Shown: one piece after another, positions 51,487-58,983 of the stretch | How positions within the stretch are numbered: the stretch's first letter is position 1 | Layout of the letters: each line of letters begins with the position of its first letter | Assembly (NCBI RefSeq): GCF_022568775.1 | Contig: NZ_JAKZHW010000001.1 | Location: 1,984,001-2,048,000, forward strand | Direction of reading: 5' to 3' | Length of the DNA stretch: 64,000 bases | Source: Sphingomonas telluris | Lineage (GTDB): Bacteria; Pseudomonadota; Alphaproteobacteria; Sphingomonadales; Sphingomonadaceae | Notes under the pieces: model-generated | What the model was told of the DNA's origin: nothing | Databases searched by the model: none | The model's input: the letters and a program-made list of their open reading frames with translations, nothing else | Made by a program: the position numbers and the translations under genes

Positions 51487-53346
51487 TCAGCTGCCCTTCT
51501 TGGCCGCGATCCAGCGGTCGATCTTCTGTTCCAGGATCTGCAGCGGAAGAGCGCCCGTGTTCAGCACCTCGGCGTGGAACTCGCGGATGTCGAACTTCGG
51601 CCCGAGCTCTGCCTCGGCCTTCGCGCGCAGCCGCTGGATGGTCAGCGCGCCGATCTTGTAGGCGGTCGCCTGGCTCGGGATGGCGATGTAGCGCTCGACT
51701 TCGGCGGTCGCGTCCGTGCGGCTCATCCCCGAATGGTCGAGCATGTACTTGATCGCCTGATCGCGGGTCCAACCTTTTGCGTGGATGCCAGTGTCGACCA
51801 CCAGCCGCATCGCACGCAGCATCTCGTCGTTGAGCGTCCCGAAGCGCTGATACGGATCGGTGTAGAGGCCCATGCCGTAGCCAAGGGTCTCGGCGTAAAG
51901 CGCCCAGCCCTCGACATAGGCAGTGTTTCCGCCGAAGCGCATGAAGCTCGGCAGCGCCTCATTCTCCTGCGCAATGCTGATCTGGAAGTGATGGCCCGGC
52001 TCGCCCTCGTGGAGGAACAGGGTGGTGTCCTCGGTCAGGTTGCGCGACGGCAGGTCGTAGGCGTTGAAGTAGAAGGTGCCCGGACGCTTCCCGTCGGGAG
52101 TGCCCGGCTCGTACGATCCGCCAGCCTCGAACTTCTCGCGGAAAGGTGGGTAGGGCGTGATCACCAGCCCCGCCTTGGGCATGGTCGAAAAGAGCTCCGG
52201 AAGCTTCGGCTCGACCTTCTTCTGAACGTCGTAGAAGGCCTGCGTGTAGGACTCGCGGCTCTTCGGCTGGAATTTCTTGTCCGTCCGGATGTAGTCGAAG
52301 AACTGCGCGAGGTTGCCCTTGAAGCCGACCTCCTGACGCACCTTCTCGAAGCCTTTGGTGATCCGGGCGACCTCGCTGAGGCCGAGGTTGTGGATCTCGT
52401 CCGGGGTCATCGGCAGCGTCGTCGTCGACTGCACCTGGTACCGGTACAACGCGTCGCCGCCCTTCATGTACATGAGGCCGACGCCCTCGCGTGCATGGCC
52501 GAGATATTCGTTCTTCAGAAAGTCGCGCAGGCGCGTCAGGACCGGATAGATCTCGTCGCTGATCGCCGTGCGATATTCCTTTGTCAGCCGCTCGCGGTCC
52601 GCCGCGCCAATGGCCGCCGGGAACTGCTTCACCGGCCCAAAGTAAGGCGAGTCCTCCGGCTTCTGCTTCAGCTGCGTATCGAGCTGCTCGACCATGTTGC
52701 GAACGGTCAGCTTGGTGTCGACGACACCGGCCTGCTCGCCTTCCTTGAAGCGGCCGATCGCGCGGTCGATGTAGACCACGAAATCCTTGTGACGCTTCAG
52801 GTTGTTCTCATAGTCCTCGAGTGTGTTGAACGGCGCTCCGCCCTTCCCGCTCGCGAACGTCGGGTAGAAGGTGTGGATGCCGAAGAAGTGGTTGATCGGC
52901 CGAACTTTGGTCAGGTTGAGGATGGCCGGATCGTAGCTGCGCAGCGTGTCCTTCGTCGCATATTCGAACGTGTCGTAGGCGAGCTGGTCGGTCTCGTTGA
53001 GCTGGTCGCGCGGGATGGCGTGAAGCGCGGCCAGGTCCGCCTCTCCGGCCGCCTTCTCCGCTGCATAATATTCGTCGGTGATATTATCGCCGAGCCGGTC
53101 CGCGTAGCGCAGGTCGCCGCGGAAGATCGCGTTGATCGGATTGCGCTTGAGCGAGGCTTCGTCGCTCGCCTTGAACAGCTCGAACAGCCGATCGTGCGCG
53201 CTCTTCTCCGGCGCCGGTGCAGCGGCAGGCTCAGCCGGCGGAGCGACTTCTGCGGGAGCGGCAGGCGCCAGCGTAGGCGCGGTCGCGCAGGCGGCCAAAG
53301 CAGAGACGGTGGCGCAGAGAAGCGCGGTACGAAGTGCGAGTTTCAT
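51487..53346 (-). CDS. DUF885-family lipoprotein, putative metallopeptidase
   Basis: 619 residues. A lipobox (VSALAAC) is followed by an alanine/proline-rich linker of about 30 residues, then the DUF885 domain. The HExxxGHH zinc-type motif lies in FLHEGEPGHHFQ. Relatives include putative carboxypeptidases. It is anchored in the outer or inner membrane facing the periplasm. It converges with the Lrp-type gene at the stop, which might suggest a joint peptide-use role (inference). Confidence 0.85.
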   Translation of the reverse strand: MKLALRTALLCATVSALAACATAPTLAPAAPAEVAPPAEPAAAPAPEKSAHDRLFELFKASDEASLKRNPINAIFRGDLRYADRLGDNITDEYYAAEKAAGEADLAALHAIPRDQLNETDQLAYDTFEYATKDTLRSYDPAILNLTKVRPINHFFGIHTFYPTFASGKGGAPFNTLEDYENNLKRHKDFVVYIDRAIGRFKEGEQAGVVDTKLTVRNMVEQLDTQLKQKPEDSPYFGPVKQFPAAIGAADRERLTKEYRTAISDEIYPVLTRLRDFLKNEYLGHAREGVGLMYMKGGDALYRYQVQSTTTLPMTPDEIHNLGLSEVARITKGFEKVRQEVGFKGNLAQFFDYIRTDKKFQPKSRESYTQAFYDVQKKVEPKLPELFSTMPKAGLVITPYPPFREKFEAGGSYEPGTPDGKRPGTFYFNAYDLPSRNLTEDTTLFLHEGEPGHHFQISIAQENEALPSFMRFGGNTAYVEGWALYAETLGYGMGLYTDPYQRFGTLNDEMLRAMRLVVDTGIHAKGWTRDQAIKYMLDHSGMSRTDATAEVERYIAIPSQATAYKIGALTIQRLRAKAEAELGPKFDIREFHAEVLNTGALPLQILEQKIDRWIAAKKGS

Positions 53347-53429
53347 GAGGCTCCCGTGATTCGATCGAGGCGACGGTCATCGCGCAGGTGCGACGCGCAA
53401 CGCCCCTTCGGCCAACCGGCGCGCGCTGT

Positions 53430-54422
53430 CTACCAGAAGAAGTTATAGACGATGTCGGCCACTTCGCCGGTGTAGATGTTCACTAGAACCGCATCGTCAT
53501 AATAACGCACCCAGCGATACGGACCGTAGGCCGGCGGCAGGCGATACTGCCACGGGTCGCTCAGCCAATAGCTGCTCCGGTAATAGCTCGGCCACAGCCG
53601 CCACCCGACATTGTAGCGAAAGTAATCCCATCCGAACGGGTCGGAGTAGAGCCCCAGATGGAAGTGCGAGCGATGGTGGTGCCGCCAATTGTTCCAATTG
53701 TAGCGATGATCGCTGCGCCAGTCAGTTCGCCAATGACGTTCGGGCCGCGCAGCGCGGTTGGTCGCCGTGCGCGGCACGGGCGGTTCGGTGCCGAGGACCG
53801 GCGTACGGCTGATCCGCCGCTCACGTTCGAGAACGCCCGGAATCGGCCGGCGCTGCTGAACGAGCTCGCCATGCTCGCTCGTCGGCGGCGCGCGCCGAAG
53901 GTTGCGTTCCTCGATCGTGGTGCCGGGAGCGCGATGCTCGACGGTGGAGGTCGGACTTTCGACCTGCTGGCGGCCCGATCCTCGCCATTCGCGCACATGG
54001 CTCCCAGCCGGGCTGCGCTGGACCGGAGAGCCTTCACCCTCGCGCGGCGGTCGCACCATGCGTGGTTCGAAGTTGCGGTGCTCGACCGCCGCAGGCGGCT
54101 GGGCCGGGACGTCGCGCGTGGTCTCGGCTGCCCGGTGCTGTGGGCGATCGAGCGCCGGCGGCTGACGCTGCACGTCCATGCGAGCGGGGCGGTCCATCGT
54201 GACGGGCGGCGGCCGGCTGACGGCCTCGTGCTGCGGCTGGGCGCTCCGCTGCGGCGCGTTCGAGGATCGTTCTTCGCGACGGCTCTCGTTGCGAGACTCG
54301 ATCCGGTCGGCGTTGCGGACGGTAAGGCCGCGGTGACGGCCGCCAAAGTCCTGGTCTTGCCCCGCGGCAAAAGCGGGAGCGGCAGCGCTCGCGACAAGCA
54401 CCGCAAATAGGAGACTACGCAT
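53430..54422 (-). CDS. RcnB-family exported protein with long arginine-rich middle
   Basis: 330 residues from the ATG at 54422 (MRSLLFAVLVASAAAPAFA, signal peptide). A low-complexity arginine/proline-rich stretch of about 200 residues follows. The C-terminal region contains the RcnB-like domain (YRWVRYYDDAVLVNIYTGEV, ending YNFFW). E. coli RcnB is a small periplasmic nickel/cobalt homeostasis protein; the long variant is common in sphingomonads with unknown role. An ATG 42 bases earlier would extend the signal sequence. Confidence 0.8.
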   Translation of the reverse strand: MRSLLFAVLVASAAAPAFAAGQDQDFGGRHRGLTVRNADRIESRNESRREERSSNAPQRSAQPQHEAVSRPPPVTMDRPARMDVQRQPPALDRPQHRAAETTRDVPAQPPAAVEHRNFEPRMVRPPREGEGSPVQRSPAGSHVREWRGSGRQQVESPTSTVEHRAPGTTIEERNLRRAPPTSEHGELVQQRRPIPGVLERERRISRTPVLGTEPPVPRTATNRAARPERHWRTDWRSDHRYNWNNWRHHHRSHFHLGLYSDPFGWDYFRYNVGWRLWPSYYRSSYWLSDPWQYRLPPAYGPYRWVRYYDDAVLVNIYTGEVADIVYNFFW

Positions 54423-54548
54423 TGGCCAAACCTCGGCACGAATGATGTTGAACCATCCTTGCACCTGTCGAGATGAGCGGCGGCTTAACCGTTTCGCCAG
54501 CGAATCGTAATCTTGCCAAGCCCGTCACCGGCGTTCACCCCCGCGGCC

Positions 54549-55325
54549 ATGGCAGCAATCGAAACCGCAGTCGGTCGTGTCGGCTATTCTGAGCAGGGTT
54601 CAGGCGGCGCGACCCCTGTCGTTTTCCTTCACGGCGTCGGATCCGACAAAAGCGTTTGGCGGCCGCAGCTCGACCATTTCGGCAAGGCGCGCCGCGCAGT
54701 CGCGTTCGACTACCCCGGCTACGGCGAAAGCGCCTCCAACGCGGACGCTACACGCGACGATTATGCAGCTGCGGTGCTTGCAGGGATGGACTCGCTCGGC
54801 ATCGACCGCGCGCACGTCTGCGGGCTCTCGCTCGGCGGAGTCGTGGCCATCGCGCTGCACGCTGCGGCGCCCGATCGATGCGCCTCGCTGATCATAGCCG
54901 ACAGCTTCGCCGTGCACCCGGAGGGCGAGGCAATCTACCAGCGCGGCGTCGCCGCCAGCCGCGGCGGGATGCGCAAGTTGGCCGAAGCTCGCGTCGGTGC
55001 TCTCATGGCCTCAGAAGATGCGCAGATCCGAGCCGACGTGATCGACACCATGGGCCGCATCGATCCAGCCGCCTACCGCGTTGGGGCACGAGCCGTCTGG
55101 CAAGCCAATCAACGCGAGCGGGCTGCCGCAATCCGCGTGTCGACCCTCATCATCTGCGGCGACCAGGACGCGATCACTCCGCCCGCTCTTTCCGAGGAAT
55201 TGGCAGCGCTCATTTCAGGCGCAAGGCTTCACATCATGCGGGGCGCGTCGCACCTCGCGAACCTCGACAATCCGGCCGAATTCAACGGCGCCATCGACGA
55301 CTTCCTTTCCGCAATCGGCGGGTAA
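54549..55325 (+). CDS. Alpha/beta-fold hydrolase
   Basis: 258 residues. The serine nucleophile elbow is in CGLSLGGVVAI, the oxyanion strand in FLHGVGSDKSVW, and the catalytic His in RGASHLANLDNP. The family includes 3-oxoadipate enol-lactonase-like and haloperoxidase-like esterases. It lies just before the thiolase gene, so a role in a ring-cleavage or ester pathway is possible; substrate unknown. ATG chosen over an upstream TTG that adds unconserved sequence. Confidence 0.88.
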   Translation: MAAIETAVGRVGYSEQGSGGATPVVFLHGVGSDKSVWRPQLDHFGKARRAVAFDYPGYGESASNADATRDDYAAAVLAGMDSLGIDRAHVCGLSLGGVVAIALHAAAPDRCASLIIADSFAVHPEGEAIYQRGVAASRGGMRKLAEARVGALMASEDAQIRADVIDTMGRIDPAAYRVGARAVWQANQRERAAAIRVSTLIICGDQDAITPPALSEELAALISGARLHIMRGASHLANLDNPAEFNGAIDDFLSAIGG

Positions 55326-55358
55326 GCGTAGGAAGCCTCCGAACTCAGGAGGACGAGC

Positions 55359-56519
55359 TTGGAAGCCTATATCGTCGACGCCGCACGGACCGCTGGAGGC
55401 AAGCGCGAAGGCGCGCTGAAGAACTGGCATCCGGCCGATCTCGGCGCGGCAGTGCTAAACGCACTCGTCGAGCGTACCGGCGTCGATCCCGCGGCCATCG
55501 ACGACGTGATCGTCGGCTGCGTGGGCCAGATCGGCGAGCAGTCCTTCCACATCGGCCGCAACATGGTGATGGCCTCGAAGCTGCCCGACAGCGTTCCCGC
55601 GGTCTCCATCGACCGCCAATGCGGAAGCTCCCAGCAGTCGGTCCACTTTGCCGCGCAGGCGGTGATGAGCGGCACGCAGGACATGGTCATCGCCGCGGGC
55701 GTCGAGAGCATGACGCGCGTACCCATGGGATTGCCGGTGATCCTGCCGATGCAGGCCGGGATCGGCACCGGCCCGTGGCCGCAGTCGATCAAGGACCGAC
55801 ACGGCGTCACCGAATTCACCCAGTTCCGCGGCGCTGAGATGATGGCGAAGAAGTACGGATTCGGCCGTGAGGATTGCGACGCCTTCGCGCTCGAAAGCCA
55901 CCGGAAGGCGGCCGCCGCGACCCAAGCCGGAGCCTTCGAAAGCGAGATCGTTCCGCTGCCGGTCAACGGGGACATGCACCGAACCGACGAAGGCATCCGC
56001 TACGATGCCTCGCTGGAAGGCCTTGGCGGTTTGAAGACCCTCGTTCCCGACGGCGTCATCACGGCCGGCAATGCCTCGCAGATCTGCGACGGCGCATCCG
56101 GCGTGCTGATCGTCAACGAGCGCGCATTGAAGGCGCACAACCTGACGCCGCTGGCGCGCATCGACCATCTGACCGTTACGGCCGGCGATCCGGTCATCAT
56201 GCTCGACGAGCCGATCCGCGCCACGCGCGTCGCGCTGGATCGCTCCGGCCGCAGCATGAGCGAGCTCGACCTGTACGAGGTCAACGAGGCCTTCGCCCCG
56301 GTGCCGCTCGCATGGCTCCAACAGCTCGAAGCCGACCCGTTGCGGCTCAATGTTCACGGCGGTGCCATCGCGCTTGGCCATCCGCTGGGAGCATCAGGCG
56401 CCAAGCTGATGGCGACGCTCGTCCACGCGCTTAGCCGTCACGGCAAGCGCTTCGGCCTGCAGACGATGTGCGAAGGCGGCGGCATCGCCAACGTCACCAT
56501 CGTCGAAGCGCTGAACTGA
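55359..56519 (+). CDS. Acetyl-CoA acetyltransferase family thiolase
   Basis: 386-residue thiolase. The acyl-binding cysteine (RQCGSSQQSVHFAA), GGAIALGHPLGASGA with the catalytic His and the C-terminal CEGGGIA cysteine are present. It starts at TTG behind a strong AGGAGG site 7 bases upstream. It catalyses thiolytic cleavage or condensation of beta-ketoacyl-CoA. The ferredoxin gene follows after 3 bases. Confidence 0.92.
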   Translation: MEAYIVDAARTAGGKREGALKNWHPADLGAAVLNALVERTGVDPAAIDDVIVGCVGQIGEQSFHIGRNMVMASKLPDSVPAVSIDRQCGSSQQSVHFAAQAVMSGTQDMVIAAGVESMTRVPMGLPVILPMQAGIGTGPWPQSIKDRHGVTEFTQFRGAEMMAKKYGFGREDCDAFALESHRKAAAATQAGAFESEIVPLPVNGDMHRTDEGIRYDASLEGLGGLKTLVPDGVITAGNASQICDGASGVLIVNERALKAHNLTPLARIDHLTVTAGDPVIMLDEPIRATRVALDRSGRSMSELDLYEVNEAFAPVPLAWLQQLEADPLRLNVHGGAIALGHPLGASGAKLMATLVHALSRHGKRFGLQTMCEGGGIANVTIVEALN

Positions 56520-56522
56520 ACC

Positions 56523-56834
56523 ATGCCGCGGGTCTGGCTTACGCGACGGGATGGGAGCCAGGAACCGGTCGACGCGCGCACCGGCCGGTCGCTCATGCTC
56601 AACATCCGCAAGCCCGGCCAGATCCAGGCGATCTGCGGCGGCTGCGCGAGCTGCGGGACGTGTCACGTCTACATCGCGGAGGACTGGGTCGAGCGCCTGC
56701 CCCCAATCCAGCCCGAAGAAGAAACCATCCTCGCCCTTTCCGACTGGCGCGAGCCGAACAGCCGCCTGTCGTGCCAGATCAAAGTGACGGACGACCTCGA
56801 CGGCCTGTGCGTAACCGTAGCGCCCGAGGACTGA
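56523..56834 (+). CDS. 2Fe-2S ferredoxin
   Basis: 103 residues. The adrenodoxin-type ligand set C38-x5-C44-x2-C47 plus a cysteine in LSCQI near residue 83 is present, with an extra C41 (CGGCASCGTC). It would carry electrons to a P450 or ring-hydroxylating oxygenase, neither of which is adjacent. It is co-transcribed with the thiolase and PEP-mutase-like genes. Confidence 0.9.
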   Translation: MPRVWLTRRDGSQEPVDARTGRSLMLNIRKPGQIQAICGGCASCGTCHVYIAEDWVERLPPIQPEEETILALSDWREPNSRLSCQIKVTDDLDGLCVTVAPED

Positions 56835-56852
56835 GCGAGAGGATCGATCCGC

Positions 56853-57617
56853 ATGACCCAGCAAGACAAGGCCGCCGCATTCCGCGCGCTCCACGTTCCC
56901 GGCACGCCTCTAGTTCTCTTCAACGCGTGGGATGCCGGCAGCGCGAAGGCGGTCGCCAAGTCCGAAGCGGCCGCGATCGCAACGGGCAGCTGGTCGATCG
57001 CCGCGGCCAATGGGCTTCCCGACGGCGAGAAGGTCGATCGATCGCTTCATCTCAAGACTATCGAAAGCATCGCGGGTGCGGTCGATCTTCCGGTAACCGG
57101 CGACCTTGAAAGCGGCTTCAGCCAGCAGCCGGAGGGCGTCGGCGAAACGGTCAGGCTGGCGATCGAAGCGGGTGCGATCGGTTGCAATCTCGAGGACAGC
57201 TTTCCCGCCGACGGAAGTCTTCGGCCGGCCGAAGATGCGGTCGAAAGATACAGAGCGGCGCGCGCCGCCGCGGACGCGGCTCTTCCCGGCTTCTTCATCA
57301 ATGCGCGTACGGACGTGTTCTTTCAGAAGCCGGCCGAGGAGCATTCAATGGAGATGGTCGAAGAAGCACTCGAACGCGGCCGGGCTTATGCGGAGGCGGG
57401 CGCCGACGGGCTGTTCGTGCCCTTCGTCACGGACCTGAACCTAATCCGGGCCCTGGCGAAACGTTCGCCCTTGCCGCTGAACGTCATGCGCATGTCGCCG
57501 GAACCATCCATTTCAGAGCTCGCGGCCACCGGCGTGGCCCGCATCAGCCATGGCCCCTATCCCTACATCCTGGCGATGGACGCCCTGGAACGCGCAGCCC
57601 GCGAGAACCGGGCTTGA
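56853..57617 (+). CDS. Isocitrate lyase/PEP mutase-family protein
   Basis: 254-residue member of the PEP mutase/isocitrate lyase superfamily. VLFNAWDAGSAKAV is seen at the N-terminus, DLESGF and CNLEDSF at the metal site, and FINARTDVFF. The KKCGH loop of true isocitrate lyase and methylisocitrate lyase is absent, so the reaction is probably a carboxyphosphonoenolpyruvate- or oxaloacetate-type lyase or hydrolase; unproven. Its TGA overlaps the next gene's TTG. Confidence 0.85.
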   Translation: MTQQDKAAAFRALHVPGTPLVLFNAWDAGSAKAVAKSEAAAIATGSWSIAAANGLPDGEKVDRSLHLKTIESIAGAVDLPVTGDLESGFSQQPEGVGETVRLAIEAGAIGCNLEDSFPADGSLRPAEDAVERYRAARAAADAALPGFFINARTDVFFQKPAEEHSMEMVEEALERGRAYAEAGADGLFVPFVTDLNLIRALAKRSPLPLNVMRMSPEPSISELAATGVARISHGPYPYILAMDALERAARENRA

Positions 57618-57859
57618 GGCGGCCTCTGGCGGTAACAGCCTCCGCCCTCTTGTTGGTCGCCTGCAGGGAACAGAAGATTCCCGAGATTGCGCAAGCGGCG
57701 GAGTTCTGCGGGGCGTCGTACCGGCAGATGCGCGACGCCTACGTGGTTTCAACCCTGCCCTCGAGGTCCTCTAGCACCCATGTGCTTGGCCGTTGCGAGA
57801 TCAACAGGGATGTCAGTGGGAGGGTCTCCACGAGGATACTCCCGCGCCCTCACCGCTGA
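57614..57859 (+). CDS. Small lipoprotein
   Basis: 81 residues from a TTG that overlaps the previous stop (TTGA). The signal ends in lipobox LLLVAC, and the mature part has two further cysteines (EFCGASYRQM and LGRCEINRD). No family recognised. Coupling to the thiolase/ferredoxin operon suggests co-expression. The start is inferred from the overlap and lipobox. Confidence 0.65.
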   Translation: MRRPLAVTASALLLVACREQKIPEIAQAAEFCGASYRQMRDAYVVSTLPSRSSSTHVLGRCEINRDVSGRVSTRILPRPHR

Positions 57860-57861
57860 GG

Positions 57862-58041
57862 TCAGCCGGTCTCGCGGCCGACCTTTCCGACGAACCGGTC
57901 GCGCTCCCAGACCTCGCACGGCGGGCAGTAGTCGCGATCGCCGGCGATCTGCAGCGCCTCCGCGTCCGTTTCCGCTTCGATCCACTCCGCCGCTTCGACC
58001 TTGCCGCGGCCATCCAGACGATACACTCGATATGCAGGCAT
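57862..58041 (-). CDS. Small CPPC-containing protein of unknown function
   Basis: 59 residues beginning MPAYRVYRLDGRGKVEAAEW. Residues 39-42 are CPPC in DRDYCPPCEVWERDRF. It resembles the short conserved sphingomonad proteins of this opening, as far as I can recall. It converges with the lipoprotein gene two bases away. It is a real candidate because the composition and starts fit. Confidence 0.65.
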   Translation of the reverse strand: MPAYRVYRLDGRGKVEAAEWIEAETDAEALQIAGDRDYCPPCEVWERDRFVGKVGRETG

Positions 58042-58195
58042 TGAGCCCCCCGGCCAAACACGCTCCGCCCCGGAACGCCGTAGACTAACACCGAAACCGG
58101 CGGCTACGCCATACGGCCCAAATGATAGCCCCGCGGCGACCCGCGGCTTACATAAGTTGCTTCAGGCAATTGATATCAGTCGCTAAGAAGCGCGC

Positions 58196-58378
58196 ATGTC
58201 GGAAGATGTTCTCGCGCACATTCGCGAAAGAATCGAGCTGGCACGTCGCCTTGCACGATCCACAACGGACCGTGAGGTGGCCCGCCTTTTGGAAATCATG
58301 GCCGACGAGGGCGAAGCCGACCTCCGCAAGCTGGAGCAGGAGCGTTCGACCGATTTCGGAGACGAGCCCCGCGACTAA
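58196..58378 (+). CDS. Small helical protein of unknown function
   Basis: 60 residues, all soluble helix by appearance (SEDVLAHIRERIELARRLAR, then RLLEIMADEGEADLRKLE). No signal peptide or motif. The 154 bases upstream contain no feature I can name. Similar short proteins occur in sphingomonads as conserved hypotheticals. Confidence 0.6.
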   Translation: MSEDVLAHIRERIELARRLARSTTDREVARLLEIMADEGEADLRKLEQERSTDFGDEPRD

Positions 58379-58417
58379 GGTCATGCCAGGACGGGTGTAT
58401 CCCGAGATGGGTGAGCT

Positions 58418-58723
58418 TCAGAACTTGATCTTCAGCCGGACCATCGCTCGGTTCGAGGCGAACCCACCGACATCCGCCCTTTCAGTCTCCGCCGCGACGC
58501 TGACGCCTTTCGCGACCTGCGCCTGAGCCGACGGTATCGCTTTCCGAGCCGGCTGCTCCGGCTGGTTCAGCCGGTATGGGCTTTCTCCGTTCGGATTAGC
58601 GCAGACCACCACTTCACCGTCGCTCGCGTTCGGGCTCGCGCAAGGCTGCGGGATCGTCAGGTCGATCCTCTCCGACATCGCGGGGCTAACGGTCTGCAAT
58701 GCAGCCATCAGGAGGAAAGTCAT
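58418..58723 (-). CDS. Small exported protein
   Basis: 101 residues from the ATG at 58723 (MTFLLMAALQTVSPA, short signal peptide), followed by a mature part with one cysteine pair (QPCASPNASDGEVVVCA) and a basic C-terminus. No family recognised. Conserved-looking and probably periplasmic. The 260 bases between it and the hydroxylase gene contain only a possible 37-codon frame. Confidence 0.65.
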   Translation of the reverse strand: MTFLLMAALQTVSPAMSERIDLTIPQPCASPNASDGEVVVCANPNGESPYRLNQPEQPARKAIPSAQAQVAKGVSVAAETERADVGGFASNRAMVRLKIKF

Positions 58724-58983
58724 TCCGCTCTCCTGCAATTACACCTTCGTCTCATCGGAGAAGCGGTGCCGCAACCCGCGTCTATAAACGCCATTGTATC
58801 CATATCCTAGCGCGTGTCCCCCTGCGGATGTTCCTGCTGTCCTACGGCGGGGGTGCTGTGCCATGCTGCGGCCATGACGCTTCATAGACTTGATGCCTGC
58901 GCCGACCCTCTCGCCGCCGATGCGGGAAGGTCGTGCGCTCGCGCGTTGAGGAGTGAACTTGGCGAACTTCGGGCCATCGTTCG

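Noticed and set aside
51574..53448. 624-codon open frame on the plus strand
   Set aside because: Antisense to the DUF885 lipoprotein gene, which has a lipobox and zinc motif.
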